A stretch of 64,000 nt of DNA from Actinopolymorpha singaporensis (GCF_900104745.1 NZ_LT629732.1:434001-498000); one strand, 5' to 3'. Shown: positions 26,349 through 34,606, numbered from the stretch's first letter. Notes: generated by a model not told the origin, from the letters alone. Translations and numbers: made by a program.

Positions 26349-26403
26349 TGTGAACCGAGCCGGCGGCTTCCGCGTTCACAGCGAACGCACAGGAAACCCA
26401 CAC
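26349..26403. promoter_or_regulatory. Phased direct repeats, probable OmpR-type response regulator site
   Basis: Three half-sites CACAG, CACAG and CACAC start at 26377, 26388 and 26399, exactly 11 bases (one helical turn) apart, within TTCACAGCGAACGCACAGG and what follows. An inverted copy CTGTGAA lies at 26349-26355. OmpR/PhoP-family regulators bind such 11-bp-spaced direct repeats. The site lies between the divergent reductase operon and response regulator gene, so it could control both. Confidence 0.6.
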
Positions 26404-26499
26404 CCAACTCCCAGCCCCGACGGCGAAGGTGTGTAGTAGAGAACCGCGGGGGACTCGCACCGGCGCCTGCCGGTGGCGGCAGCCCGACGAGGAGACCCT

Positions 26500-27282
26500 G
26501 TGCCTGGTACGGAAGGTACGGCACCAATCGAACAATCCGAACGTACGGCACGAACCGAGGCCACCCAGCACACCGGGCGGGCCACCGTGGCCGACCCGCC
26601 GGTGCGGGTGCTGGTCATCGACGACGAGCGCTACCTCGCCGAGATGATCGCCTCCGCGCTGCGGTACGAGGGCTGGAAGACCATGGTCGCCGGGACCGCC
26701 GACCAGGCGCTGACCCAGGCCCGCGACTTCGGGCCGTCCGCGATCGTGCTGGACGTGATGCTGCCCGACACCGACGGGTTCGCGTTGTTCGCGGCACTTC
26801 GCGCCAAAGGGGTGGACGCGCCGGTCATCTTTCTCACCGCCCGCGACGGTACCGAGGACCGCGTACGGGGGCTCACCATCGGTGGCGACGACTACGTCAC
26901 CAAGCCGTTCAGCCTGGAGGAACTGATCGCCCGGCTGCGCACGGTCATGCGCCGCGCGGCCGCCGCGGTCCCCCGCGGCACCGGGCTGCGGGTCGCCGAC
27001 CTGATGCTCGACGAGGACTCTCGCGAAGTACGCCGCGGTGACCGGTTGGTCGAGCTGACCCCGACGGAGTTCGAGCTGCTGCGCTTCCTGATGCGCAACG
27101 CCCGCACGGTGTTGTCGAAGGCGCAGATCCTGGACCGGGTGTGGAACTACGACTTCGGCGGCAACGCCAACGTGGTCGAGCTCTACATCTCCTACCTCCG
27201 CCGCAAGATCGACGTCGACGCCGAGCCCCTGATCCACACGGTTCGCGGGGTCGGCTACGTCCTCCGCCCGCCGCTTTCGTGA
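26500..27282 (+). CDS. OmpR/PhoB-family response regulator
   Basis: A 260-residue two-component regulator. The receiver domain starts at VRVLVIDDERYLAEM; the phospho-acceptor Asp is in AIVLDVMLPDTDGF, and the conserved Lys in VTKPFSLEEL. A winged-helix DNA-binding domain follows (VELTPTEFELLRFLMRN ... VVELYISYLRRKID ... VRGVGYVLR). It resembles the MprA/TrcR group. The start is taken as GTG at 26500 with GAGGAG upstream; this leaves a ~30-residue disordered N-terminus, and a GTG at 26587 would remove it but has no ribosome-binding site. Overlaps the sensor kinase by 4 bases. Confidence 0.9.
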   Translation: MPGTEGTAPIEQSERTARTEATQHTGRATVADPPVRVLVIDDERYLAEMIASALRYEGWKTMVAGTADQALTQARDFGPSAIVLDVMLPDTDGFALFAALRAKGVDAPVIFLTARDGTEDRVRGLTIGGDDYVTKPFSLEELIARLRTVMRRAAAAVPRGTGLRVADLMLDEDSREVRRGDRLVELTPTEFELLRFLMRNARTVLSKAQILDRVWNYDFGGNANVVELYISYLRRKIDVDAEPLIHTVRGVGYVLRPPLS

Positions 27283-28769
27283 GCCGCCGGCGTTCGGTCT
27301 ACACGGCGGCGCGAGGGTTCCTCGCCCGTCAGCCGTTGCGGCGCCGTGTCCTAACCCTGGTGCTGCTGCTCACCGCCGGAGTGCTGGCGGCCGGCGGGGT
27401 CGCGACGACGCACGCGCTGCAGACGTACCTGCTCAATCGCACCGACGGTCAGCTGCGCCAGGTCGCCGCACAGACGAGGGACGCTCTCCTGCACGGGGAC
27501 GACGACGCCGACCGGGGGCAGATCCCGCCCGAGGACGCGGTCCGGTTCGTGGTGAGCGCCGACGGCAGCCGATCGGCGATGCTGCCCGCGACCCGCGGCG
27601 CGACCGAGCACGTGCGGGACCTGTCGCATGCCGAGCAGGCCAGGCTTGCCAGGGAGGTGCCCGTCGAGTCCCCGCGTACGTTCGAGGACCGCGCGCTGCC
27701 CGGCCCGTACCGTCTGGTGGCCACGGAGTTCAAGAACGGCGCCCGGCTGGTGGTCGGCCTGCCGTTGCGGTGGCTGAACGACACCGTGCGCCGGCTGGTG
27801 CTCATCGAGTTCGCGGTCGGCCTGGCCGGACTGGCTGTCACCGCGGTCCTCGGCTCGATCCTGATCCGGGTCGGGCTGGCTCCGCTGGGCCGGATGACCA
27901 CCACCACCCGGCGGATCGCCGAGACCGACCTCACCGGCCCGGAAGCCGCGGTGCGGCTGCGGGCGCCGGTGCTGCCGCCGCAGACGGAGGTGGGTCAGCT
28001 CGGCTCGGGGCTGAACCACATGCTGGAGGCGATCGACGCGTCCTTCCAGGCACGTAACGAGGCCGAGCGCCAACTGCGGCAGTTCATCGCCGACGCCTCC
28101 CACGAGCTGCGGACACCGCTGTCGACCGTACGTGGATACGCCGAGCTCTTCGACCGTTCGACGAGGGACGGCGACGGGACCCTCGCACTCGACCAGGACC
28201 TCGACCTCGCCGAACTCGGCACGGCGATGCGCCGGATCGCCGCGGAGTCGAACCGGATGAGCCTGCTGGTCGACGACCTGCTGCTGCTCGCCCGTCTGGA
28301 CCAGGGCCGCCCGCTCGACCGCCGCCCGGTCGACCTGTGCCGGCTGGCGGTGGACGCCGCGAGCGACTTCCGGGTCCGCGGCCAGGACCGCCCGATCAGG
28401 CTGGACCTGCCCGCCGACCCGCTCGTGGTGAACGGGGACGAGGGCCGGCTCCGCCAGGTGCTGGCCAACCTGCTCGCGAACGTCCACGCCCACACCCCGA
28501 CCGGCACCGTCGTCGACCTGCGGGTCCGCGACGAGGACGGTGACGCCCTGGTGGAAGTCCACGACGACGGGCCCGGCGTACCCCCGGCCGCGGTCGCCCA
28601 CGTCTTCGACCGCTTCTACCGTGCCGACACCTCGCGCACCCGCGCCAGCGGAGGCACCGGGCTCGGCCTGGCCATCGTGCAAGCCGTGGTTGACGCCCAT
28701 CGCGGGACCGTACGGGTGAGCAGCCGGCCCGGCGACACGACGTTCCGCGTCCGGCTTCCGGCGGCCTGA
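27279..28769 (+). CDS. Sensor histidine kinase (HAMP-HisKA-HATPase)
   Basis: A 496-residue membrane sensor kinase. GTG at 27279 overlaps the regulator stop (GTGA). First helix is VLTLVLLLTAGVLAAGGVA, then an ~145-residue extracytoplasmic sensor loop, a second helix (FAVGLAGLAVTAVLGSILI), a HAMP linker, and the phospho-acceptor His in IADASHELRTPLSTVRGY. ATP-binding boxes are LRQVLANLLANVHAHT (N), VHDDGPGV (G1), FDRFYRAD (F) and GGTGLGLAIVQ (G2). It pairs with the regulator before it. What it senses is not visible, but the divergent redox operon suggests oxidative or iron cues. Confidence 0.92.
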   Translation: MSRRRSVYTAARGFLARQPLRRRVLTLVLLLTAGVLAAGGVATTHALQTYLLNRTDGQLRQVAAQTRDALLHGDDDADRGQIPPEDAVRFVVSADGSRSAMLPATRGATEHVRDLSHAEQARLAREVPVESPRTFEDRALPGPYRLVATEFKNGARLVVGLPLRWLNDTVRRLVLIEFAVGLAGLAVTAVLGSILIRVGLAPLGRMTTTTRRIAETDLTGPEAAVRLRAPVLPPQTEVGQLGSGLNHMLEAIDASFQARNEAERQLRQFIADASHELRTPLSTVRGYAELFDRSTRDGDGTLALDQDLDLAELGTAMRRIAAESNRMSLLVDDLLLLARLDQGRPLDRRPVDLCRLAVDAASDFRVRGQDRPIRLDLPADPLVVNGDEGRLRQVLANLLANVHAHTPTGTVVDLRVRDEDGDALVEVHDDGPGVPPAAVAHVFDRFYRADTSRTRASGGTGLGLAIVQAVVDAHRGTVRVSSRPGDTTFRVRLPAA

Positions 28770-28824
28770 CTCGCGGGCACTATCCTGCTCGCGCGCGGGC
28801 CCCGCGCCGGGACGGGAGGACGTC

Positions 28825-29517
28825 ATGGACGACGCGAACGGCATGGACGACATGGGCGGCACGAACGGTCCGAACGCCGGCGCGATCGCCGACACCAACG
28901 CCGACACGATCGCCGGGTGGCTGGAACGCCTGGCATCCGCCGACCCGGCCCCCGGTGGCGGTGCGGCCGCGGCGATGCAGGTCGCGATCGGCGCGGCGCT
29001 GGTGTCGATGGTGACCAACCTGACGATCGGCAAGCCGGTCCACGCCGCGCACGAGGAGAACGCGACCCAGGTCCGGGAGCGGGCCGACGCTCTGCGCGCG
29101 GAGGCGCTGCGGCTGGGCAGGGAGGACGAGGCCGCGTTCACCGCACTGATGACGGCCTACCGCCTTCCCCGTACGACCGAGGAGGAACGCACCGCCCGCC
29201 GCGACGCGGTGCGGTCCGCGACCCATGCGGCCGCCCTGCCGCCGCTGGCGATCGCCGCTGCCGCGGCCGACGTGGTCGCGCTGGCCGAGTCGCTGCGGGG
29301 AAGGTCCAACCCGCACGTGGTCTCCGACCTCGCGGTCGCCGCCGCGGCGGCCGCCGGTGCCGCGGAGTCCGCCGCGGTCAACGTCGAGGTCAACCTGTCC
29401 TCGTTGCCCGACGGCGACGTCAAGGCTGAGTTGACAGCCGATCTGGAGGAGCACCTCGCTGTGGCCGAGCGGGGTCGCGCCCTGGTCGCCGACATCCGCC
29501 GGGAGCTCACCCGATGA
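28825..29517 (+). CDS. fchA: Methenyl-tetrahydrofolate cyclohydrolase / cyclodeaminase-family protein
   Basis: A 230-residue protein of the FTCD C-terminal (cyclodeaminase/cyclohydrolase) family, as in stand-alone FchA. The key motif LASADPAPGGGAAAAMQVAIGAAL is broken here into LASADPAPGGGA and AAMQVAIGAAL, followed by VTNLTIGK; all-helical composition follows. FchA converts 5,10-methenyl-THF to 10-formyl-THF; a formimino-THF cyclodeaminase role is possible as well. Residues 1-28 are a disordered Asn/Asp/Gly-rich tail. Ribosome-binding site GGGAGGA. The gene overlaps folD by 4 bases, and that FolD lacks the cyclohydrolase lysine, so the pair appears to share the two reactions. Confidence 0.85.
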   Translation: MDDANGMDDMGGTNGPNAGAIADTNADTIAGWLERLASADPAPGGGAAAAMQVAIGAALVSMVTNLTIGKPVHAAHEENATQVRERADALRAEALRLGREDEAAFTALMTAYRLPRTTEEERTARRDAVRSATHAAALPPLAIAAAAADVVALAESLRGRSNPHVVSDLAVAAAAAAGAAESAAVNVEVNLSSLPDGDVKAELTADLEEHLAVAERGRALVADIRRELTR

Positions 29518-30368
29518 CCGCGGCCCACCGGATCGACGGGCGCGTGGTCGCGGCGGAGATCGACGCGCGAACCACCGACGACATGGCCCGGCTGACCGCT
29601 GCTGGGATCGTTCCCACCCTGGCCGTGGTGGTGCCGACCCACGACGAGGGAACGGCGTGGTACGTCCGTTCGATCGCCCGGGCGGGCAAGCGGCTCGGCA
29701 TCACCTGCCTGGTCGACACCCTGCACGGCGCCGACGCGGCGACCCTCGCCGGCCACCTGAAGGCAAGGTCCGCGGACCCCGCGGTGCACGGGGTGATCTG
29801 CCAGACCCCGCTGCCGGCCGGGGTCACCCTGGCCGACCTGGGCACGGCGATCGCCCCGGTCAAGGACGTCGACGGCGCCAATCCCACATCGCTGGGGCTG
29901 CTCGCGACCGGCTCGGCGGAGGCGTTCGCGCCCGCGACCGCGCAGGCGGTGCTGGAGATCCTGCGCCACGAGCAGGTGCCACTCGCGGGCCGGCGCGTCG
30001 TCGTGGTCGGTCGTTCGACGGTGGTGGGCAAACCCGCGGCGCTCCTGCTGCTCGCCGAGCACGCCACCGTGACGGTCTGCCACTCCCGGTCGACTGACCT
30101 GCCCGCGCTGTGCCGGGAGGCGGACGTGCTGGTGGCGGCCGTCGGGCGTCCGGGGCTGATCGGCGTGGACCACGTACGCCCCGGTGCGGTCGTCGTGGAC
30201 GTCGGCACCAACCCGACGCCGGACGGCGGGCTGGCCGGTGACGTCGACCCGGCCGTCGCGGCGGTGGCGGGAGCTCTGACGCCCGTGCCCGGAGGGGTCG
30301 GGCCGGTGACCACCGCGCTGCTGCACCGCCACACCGCCCTCGCCGCGGCCCGCGCTTCAGGTCGCTGA
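29514..30368 (+). CDS. folD: FolD-type methylene-THF dehydrogenase lacking the cyclohydrolase lysine
   Basis: A 284-residue FolD homologue, which oxidises 5,10-methylene-THF with NADP. Tyr50 of the Y-x-x-x-K motif is present but the fifth position is Ile54 (YVRSI), where bacterial and human enzymes have an essential Lys (Lys54/Lys56). Other active-site residues are kept: Gln97 in CQTPLP and the KDVDGANP aspartates, with NADP motif GRSTVVGKPAA and TPVPGGVGPVT. Lysine mutants of human MTHFD are known to keep dehydrogenase but lose cyclohydrolase activity. ATGA overlap with the upstream fchA-like gene suggests a split-function pair. The 3' end overlaps the converging regulator gene by 12 bases. 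Confidence 0.88.
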   Translation: MTAAHRIDGRVVAAEIDARTTDDMARLTAAGIVPTLAVVVPTHDEGTAWYVRSIARAGKRLGITCLVDTLHGADAATLAGHLKARSADPAVHGVICQTPLPAGVTLADLGTAIAPVKDVDGANPTSLGLLATGSAEAFAPATAQAVLEILRHEQVPLAGRRVVVVGRSTVVGKPAALLLLAEHATVTVCHSRSTDLPALCREADVLVAAVGRPGLIGVDHVRPGAVVVDVGTNPTPDGGLAGDVDPAVAAVAGALTPVPGGVGPVTTALLHRHTALAAARASGR

Positions 30369-31067
30369 CGTTCCGGGCGGTACGACACCGCGCCGATAGG
30401 CATATGCCACGGCCTGGGCCCGATCGCGTACCCCGAGCTTGGCGAACAGACGGTTGACGTGGCTCTTCACGGTTGCCTCGCCCACCACCAGCCGACCGGC
30501 GATCTCGGCGTTCGACAGCCCCTCGGCCATCAGGGCCAGGACCTCGGCCTCGCGCGGTGTCAACCCGTCCGGGCGGGCACGAGCCGGGCCGGGCTCGCCG
30601 GCGGGTTCAGCTTCCGCCGCTCCGCCGAGCGCGTCCACGAGATGGTGGTGGACGGCCCGGTCGATCACCGCGTGGCCGTCGGCGACCTGAACCAGCGCGG
30701 CCCGGATCTCCTCCGCACCGGCGTCCTTGGTGAGGTAGCCGCGTGCCCCGGCGCGGAGGGCGTCGAGGACGGACCGGTCGTCGGCGTACGTCGTGAGTGC
30801 GATCACCTGGCTCGCCCCGGGTTCCGCACGCAGCCGCCGGGTGGCCTCGATGCCGTCGCAGCGGGGCATCCGCAGGTCCATCAGGACCACGTCGGGGCGC
30901 AACTGCCCGGCCAGTTCGACCGCCTGCTCGCCGTCCGCGGCGGTGCCGACCACCTCCACATCAGGCAGCAGGCCGAGGAGCATGGCCAGCCCCTCGCGTA
31001 CGACACGCTGGTCGTCGGCGAGCAGCACGCGGATCGGCTCGCTCCTGCCGCGCGCTTCGCCTGTCAC
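30357..31067 (-). CDS. NarL/FixJ-family response regulator
   Basis: A 236-residue regulator with an N-terminal receiver (VLLADDQRVVREGLAMLL; phospho-Asp in VVLMDLRMPRCDG; Lys in YLTKDAGAEE) and a C-terminal LuxR-type helix-turn-helix (LTPREAEVLALMAEGLS ... GEATVKSHVNRLFAKLGV). A ~35-residue acidic linker joins them. Its start ATG overlaps the upstream sensor kinase stop (ATGA). The likely targets are the divergent small membrane protein genes, whose upstream region has repeated CCACCCG motifs. Confidence 0.92.
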   Translation of the reverse strand: MTGEARGRSEPIRVLLADDQRVVREGLAMLLGLLPDVEVVGTAADGEQAVELAGQLRPDVVLMDLRMPRCDGIEATRRLRAEPGASQVIALTTYADDRSVLDALRAGARGYLTKDAGAEEIRAALVQVADGHAVIDRAVHHHLVDALGGAAEAEPAGEPGPARARPDGLTPREAEVLALMAEGLSNAEIAGRLVVGEATVKSHVNRLFAKLGVRDRAQAVAYAYRRGVVPPGTSAT

Positions 31068-32341
31068 GCCGGCACCTCGCCGTCGCGCATCGGGATCTCG
31101 GCGTCGCCGCCCGCGGGCATCTCGGCGTCGCGCACGGGCAGCCAGAGGGTGACGCGGAAGCCGGTCGCGGTCGGCTCGGCGGTCAGCTCGCCGCCGAGCA
31201 GTTCGGCGCGTTCGCGCATGCCGCTCACGCCGTAGCCGGGTGCTCTACCGCTTTCGGCGGCGAGCTCCGACGCGGCGGAGGCGGCCACGTCCTCGACGGT
31301 CAGCCGGGTGCCGCCGGGCTGGTAGCTCAGGCATACGTCGATCCGGTCGGGGTGGGCGTGCCGACGTACGTTCGTCAACGCCTCCTGCGCCACGCGGTAC
31401 AACGTCAGCCGGGCCTGCGGACCCAGGTCGTACGGCGTGCCGCGCACCTCGACCCGGCAGGCGATCCCCAGATCGCGCTCGAGCTCCCCGGCCAGCGCGG
31501 GTAGCCGGTCCGGCCCGGGAAGGTCCTCGTCGCGGAGTACGCCGATGGCCTGCCGCGCCTCGCCGAGCCCGGCCTGGGCCAGGCCCCGCGCCCGGTCGAG
31601 GGAGTTGATCAGCCCCGGGCCGGCCCCCTCCTGAACGGCCAGCAACCGGGCACCTTCCAGGTGCACCAGTAGTCCGGACAGCGAGTGGGCCAGCACGTCG
31701 TGCATCTCCCGGGCGAGTCGCTGGCGTTCGGCAAGGGTGGCCGCGCGTACGTAGGCGGACCTGGTGCGCTGGACCTCGGCCAGCAGGCGTTCGGCCTGCT
31801 CGGTCCGCGCGCGCAGCTGCCGGGCGTACTGCCCGAGGCGGAAGAACGCCAGCGCGCCGGCCTCGGCGATCAGGATCGTCGTCCACGACCGGTGCCCGCC
31901 GAAGTGCCCCGCCACGGCGATACCGACCAGCGTGAACGCCACGACCGCCTGACCGGGCCTCCGGGGCAGGCTCGAGGCCGCCACGCTGGTGGTGACGAAC
32001 CCGCCGACGAATCCCGGCCCGTCCGGCTCGATCGCCACGACCACCACCGAGCCGGCGATCAGCAGGGCGAAGAGGGCGGCGGTCAGCCAGGTGGGCCGCC
32101 CACGGGGCAGCTCGACGAGCAGGCCCGCGCCGCCGACGGCGACGGCAGCCGTCGCGGCCAGGGCAAGGACGTCCAGGCCGTGGGCGTACTCGTCCGGCCG
32201 GTCGCGCAGGGTCAGACCCATCACGACGACGAGCAGCGCGAGCCCAGCCGGCCGCAGCCACCACGGAGCGATGCGCCGGTCCGCGTGGCCCCCGTCCGGC
32301 AAGGCGGTGGCCGAGATCGGGTCAGCGGGCACGGCGACCAC
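31064..32341 (-). CDS. Sensor histidine kinase, HisKA_3 (NarL-partner) type
   Basis: A 425-residue sensor with five or six hydrophobic segments in the first ~170 residues and almost no extracytoplasmic loop, followed by a coiled linker and the HisKA_3 dimerisation domain (LAREMHDVLAHSLSGLLVHL, phospho-His in EMHDVLAH). The ATPase domain has YRVAQEALTNVRRHA (N box) and GYGVSGMRERAELLGG (G2), while the usual G1 DxGxG is weak (VEDVAASAAS). The start is ambiguous between GTGs at 32341 and 32332. Probably an intramembrane or cell-envelope stress sensor. Confidence 0.88.
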   Translation of the reverse strand: MVAVPADPISATALPDGGHADRRIAPWWLRPAGLALLVVVMGLTLRDRPDEYAHGLDVLALAATAAVAVGGAGLLVELPRGRPTWLTAALFALLIAGSVVVVAIEPDGPGFVGGFVTTSVAASSLPRRPGQAVVAFTLVGIAVAGHFGGHRSWTTILIAEAGALAFFRLGQYARQLRARTEQAERLLAEVQRTRSAYVRAATLAERQRLAREMHDVLAHSLSGLLVHLEGARLLAVQEGAGPGLINSLDRARGLAQAGLGEARQAIGVLRDEDLPGPDRLPALAGELERDLGIACRVEVRGTPYDLGPQARLTLYRVAQEALTNVRRHAHPDRIDVCLSYQPGGTRLTVEDVAASAASELAAESGRAPGYGVSGMRERAELLGGELTAEPTATGFRVTLWLPVRDAEMPAGGDAEIPMRDGEVPA

Positions 32342-32366
32342 GGTAGTACGCCGTTCGCGGGCGGTC

Positions 32367-32431
32367 CTCCACCCACGGGTGGAGCCCGCCGGTGCCCAGC
32401 GTGGTGGTTCCACCCGTACTTCCACCCGTAC
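32367..32431. promoter_or_regulatory. Repeat cluster in divergent region, probable NarL-type operator
   Basis: A palindrome CTCCACCCACGGGTGGAG (8-base arms, 2-base centre) lies at 32367-32384, and two exact tandem copies of TTCCACCCGTAC follow at 32408-32419 and 32420-32431. All share the core CCACCC. The cluster is between the sensor kinase gene (minus) and the small membrane protein gene (plus), the place where the cognate regulator would be expected to act. Confidence 0.6.
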
Positions 32432-32527
32432 GCCGACGCCCGGGAGGGTGCCCGCGCCCCACTCTGGCCTTGCCCAAGCCAGCCACGCGGCGCCCCAGTC
32501 AAGGTGTTCACAGAACGGAGAAACGCG

Positions 32528-32710
32528 ATGATCGCACGGCTCGTCGTCATCGGCGCGGCCCTGCTCGTCACCGGGCTCACCCACTTCTTCGGCAGAACCA
32601 CCTGGACCGCGGTCCTCGGCGGTGCTCTGCTCGTCGTCGCCGGCGGCCTCGGGGTCGTCCGGTACCGGCGGGGGCTTCCCCTCACCCGGTTGGGCGGTGG
32701 CCGCCGATGA
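32528..32710 (+). CDS. Small two-helix membrane protein
   Basis: A 60-residue protein: MIARLVVIGAALLVTGLTHF, then a short polar turn with RTTW, then AVLGGALLVVAGGLGVV and a basic tail. GGAG precedes the ATG at 32528. The stop overlaps the next start by 4 bases (ATGA), so it is coupled to the VC0807-like gene. Position next to the operator-like repeats suggests it is an output of the adjacent NarL-type system. I do not recognise a family. Confidence 0.65.
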   Translation: MIARLVVIGAALLVTGLTHFFGRTTWTAVLGGALLVVAGGLGVVRYRRGLPLTRLGGGRR

Positions 32711-33387
32711 ACACCTCCTCCACGCCGCCGCGGACCGCCTCTGCCCGAGCGACCGCCTCCAACCGACCGGACCAGCCGACACTTTCCCGCCCGTCCCTGC
32801 GCCGCCTGCTGCCACGGGTCGCCGTCAACGCCGGCTTGCCCCTGGTGGTCTTCGCGATGGTCCGGCCCCACGTCGGCAGCGACGTGCTCGCGCTCGCCGT
32901 CGCCGGCGGCGTTCCGCTCCTCGGAACCCTCGCCACGGTCGTACTGCGACGACGCCTCGACATGGTCGGCGCGGCCGCGCTGGTGGGTTTCGGTCTTGCT
33001 CTGGTGATCTCCGCCCTGTCCGGCGGGAACCGGATCGTGCTCGAACTCCAGGACTCCCTGGTGACCGGGCCGCTCGGGCTACTGCTGCTCGGCTCTGCTG
33101 CCGTGGGCAGGCCGCTCCACCTCGTACTCGTGCGGATCCTCGCCGCCCGCGACCCGCGGATGCGCTGGGATCTGTCGGACCCGGGCCGGCGTCGTACGTC
33201 GACGATCTTCACCGTTCTGCTCGGATCGACGCTCGCGGTTCACGCCGGTGTGCTGGTGGTCCTCGCCCTCACAGTGCCGACTGGGACGTACCTCGCGTTG
33301 TCGCGGCCGATCGGGCTGGCCGTGCTCGCGGTGGGTGTGGGTGCGATGTGGTGGTACCGCACGCGGCTGCGGAACCGATCCTCCTGA
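32707..33387 (+). CDS. VC0807-like polytopic membrane protein
   Basis: A 226-residue protein with a ~35-residue Ser/Thr/Arg-rich N-terminus and about six membrane helices (for example VNAGLPLVVFAMV, LALAVAGGVPLLGTLATVV, MVGAAALVGFGLALVISAL, GPLGLLLLGSAAVG, FTVLLGSTLAVHAGVLVVL, IGLAVLAVGVGAMWWY). The arrangement and the WDLSDPGRRRTSTI loop match VC0807-family proteins, which have no established biochemical role. Coupled to the small protein before it by ATGA. Confidence 0.7.
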   Translation: MNTSSTPPRTASARATASNRPDQPTLSRPSLRRLLPRVAVNAGLPLVVFAMVRPHVGSDVLALAVAGGVPLLGTLATVVLRRRLDMVGAAALVGFGLALVISALSGGNRIVLELQDSLVTGPLGLLLLGSAAVGRPLHLVLVRILAARDPRMRWDLSDPGRRRTSTIFTVLLGSTLAVHAGVLVVLALTVPTGTYLALSRPIGLAVLAVGVGAMWWYRTRLRNRSS

Positions 33388-33433
33388 GCTGCGGATCCGC
33401 GCGGCCGCCCGATCTGTCGGTGGCCGGTCGTAG

Positions 33434-33565
33434 CGTCTTCATCCCGAACTCGTCACATCGTTGGCGGAGGCCGGAGCCACGTGGTGGCACGAGTACGTCC
33501 CGCCCCGGCTGTCCCGGGAGGAGGCACGGTCGATCATCGAGCGCGGCCCGATCCGCGCGCGCTGA
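33434..33565 (+). pseudogene. C-terminal remnant of an LLM-class flavin-dependent oxidoreductase
   Basis: An open stretch encodes SLAEAGATWWHEYVPP, then RLSREEARSIIERGPIRAR and a stop at 33563-33565. The AGATWW-E-x-VPP signature and the following R-x-GP end are typical of the last ~40 residues of F420/FMN-dependent LLM-class monooxygenases. A stop precedes it at 33431, and the ~250 upstream residues are absent because an intact membrane-protein gene ends at 33387. It is therefore a deletion remnant. Confidence 0.6.
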
Positions 33566-33613
33566 GCGGACCTGCCTGCCCGGGCACGTGGGGCACGGCC
33601 TACCGTCGAAGGC

Positions 33614-34111
33614 ATGACCGGTGCTTTCGATGATCTGCTCGCCGCGAACGAGCGTTATGCAGCCGACTTCCAGCTCGCGGGATTCGACGGGTTCGCCCAC
33701 GCGGGCGTCGGCCTCGTCACCTGCATGGACTCCCGCATCGACCCCCTCGGCCTGCTGGGACTGCGGCCCGGCGACGCCAAGATGGTGCGCAACCCCGGCG
33801 GGCGAGTCACCCACCAGGCGCTGCTGGCACTCATCCTGGGGGTCAACCTGCTGAAGGTCGAGCGGATCCTCGTGATACCGCACACCCGCTGCGCGATGGC
33901 CTCGGCCACCGAGGCCGAGTTGCGCGCCCGGGTCGGCGAGGCGAGCGGGCAGGACGCTTCATGGGAAACCTTCGGCGCGATCGCCGACCAGGAGAGCCAG
34001 CTGCGGGACGACGTGACGCGCGTACGCACGCACCCGCTGATTCCGGACTCGGTCGCCGTCGGCGGTTTCCTGTACGACGTCGACACCGGGCGGCTCCGCC
34101 AGATCGTGTGA
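33614..34111 (+). CDS. Beta-class carbonic anhydrase
   Basis: A 165-residue enzyme interconverting CO2 and bicarbonate. The zinc ligands and active-site dyad are clear: Cys37-x-Asp39-x-Arg41 in TCMDSRIDP and His90-x-x-Cys93 in PHTRCAM. RNPGGRVT matches the conserved RNAGGR region of the small mycobacterial-type beta enzymes. Length matches (about 163). Cytoplasmic. Flanked on both sides by decayed genes, so it stands alone. Confidence 0.9.
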   Translation: MTGAFDDLLAANERYAADFQLAGFDGFAHAGVGLVTCMDSRIDPLGLLGLRPGDAKMVRNPGGRVTHQALLALILGVNLLKVERILVIPHTRCAMASATEAELRARVGEASGQDASWETFGAIADQESQLRDDVTRVRTHPLIPDSVAVGGFLYDVDTGRLRQIV

Positions 34112-34119
34112 CGCGCGGT

Positions 34120-34606
34120 TCAACCTCCGGTCACGAGCAGCAGCGCACCTGACACGACGAGGCCCACTTCGATGACCACGACGAAGGTCGAGGCGGGGAG
34201 GCGGTCGACGATCTTCTTGCCTGCCCACGCGCCGGCCGTCGCCGCGGTGCACAGCCGCGGGCCGCAGTCGCCTCCACACCACCATGAGCAGCACGAAGAC
34301 ACCGATGATCCTCGTCAGCGACGGCAACGGCGCCTTCGCGAACAGGAGCGCCCCGGCCACAGCCGCCGGCACCGCCCCGCAGGCGAACACCGTGACCAGG
34401 CGCCGGTCGACCTCGTGTCGGTTGAACCAGACCCGGTTTGCGTTGCTCGCCAGCTGAACGACGGTCAGGATCGCCACCGCTTCCCGCGCTCCGAACACCG
34501 CGACGAACACCGGCAACAACAACACCCCGCCACCGAACCCGGCTATGGCGGACAGCAGCGCGGTGGCGAACGTCGCAGCGATCACCAGGAGAGCAGTCAG
34601 CACCAT
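34120..34606 (-). pseudogene. Frameshifted, internally deleted TauE/SafE permease
   Basis: The first ~114 residues read as a normal TauE/SafE sulfite-exporter-type permease (LLSAIAGFGGGVLLLPVF, EAVAILTVVQLASNANR, GAVPAAVAGALLFAKAPL). After VVWRRLRP near 34270 the frame is lost, and the family's C-terminus resumes in another frame as AGAWAGKKIVDRLP and VVVIEVGLVVSGALLLVTGG to a stop at 34120. About 75 residues (helices 5-6) are missing between the parts. Both a deletion and a frameshift are thus needed, so this is a pseudogene and not a simple read error. Confidence 0.75.
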
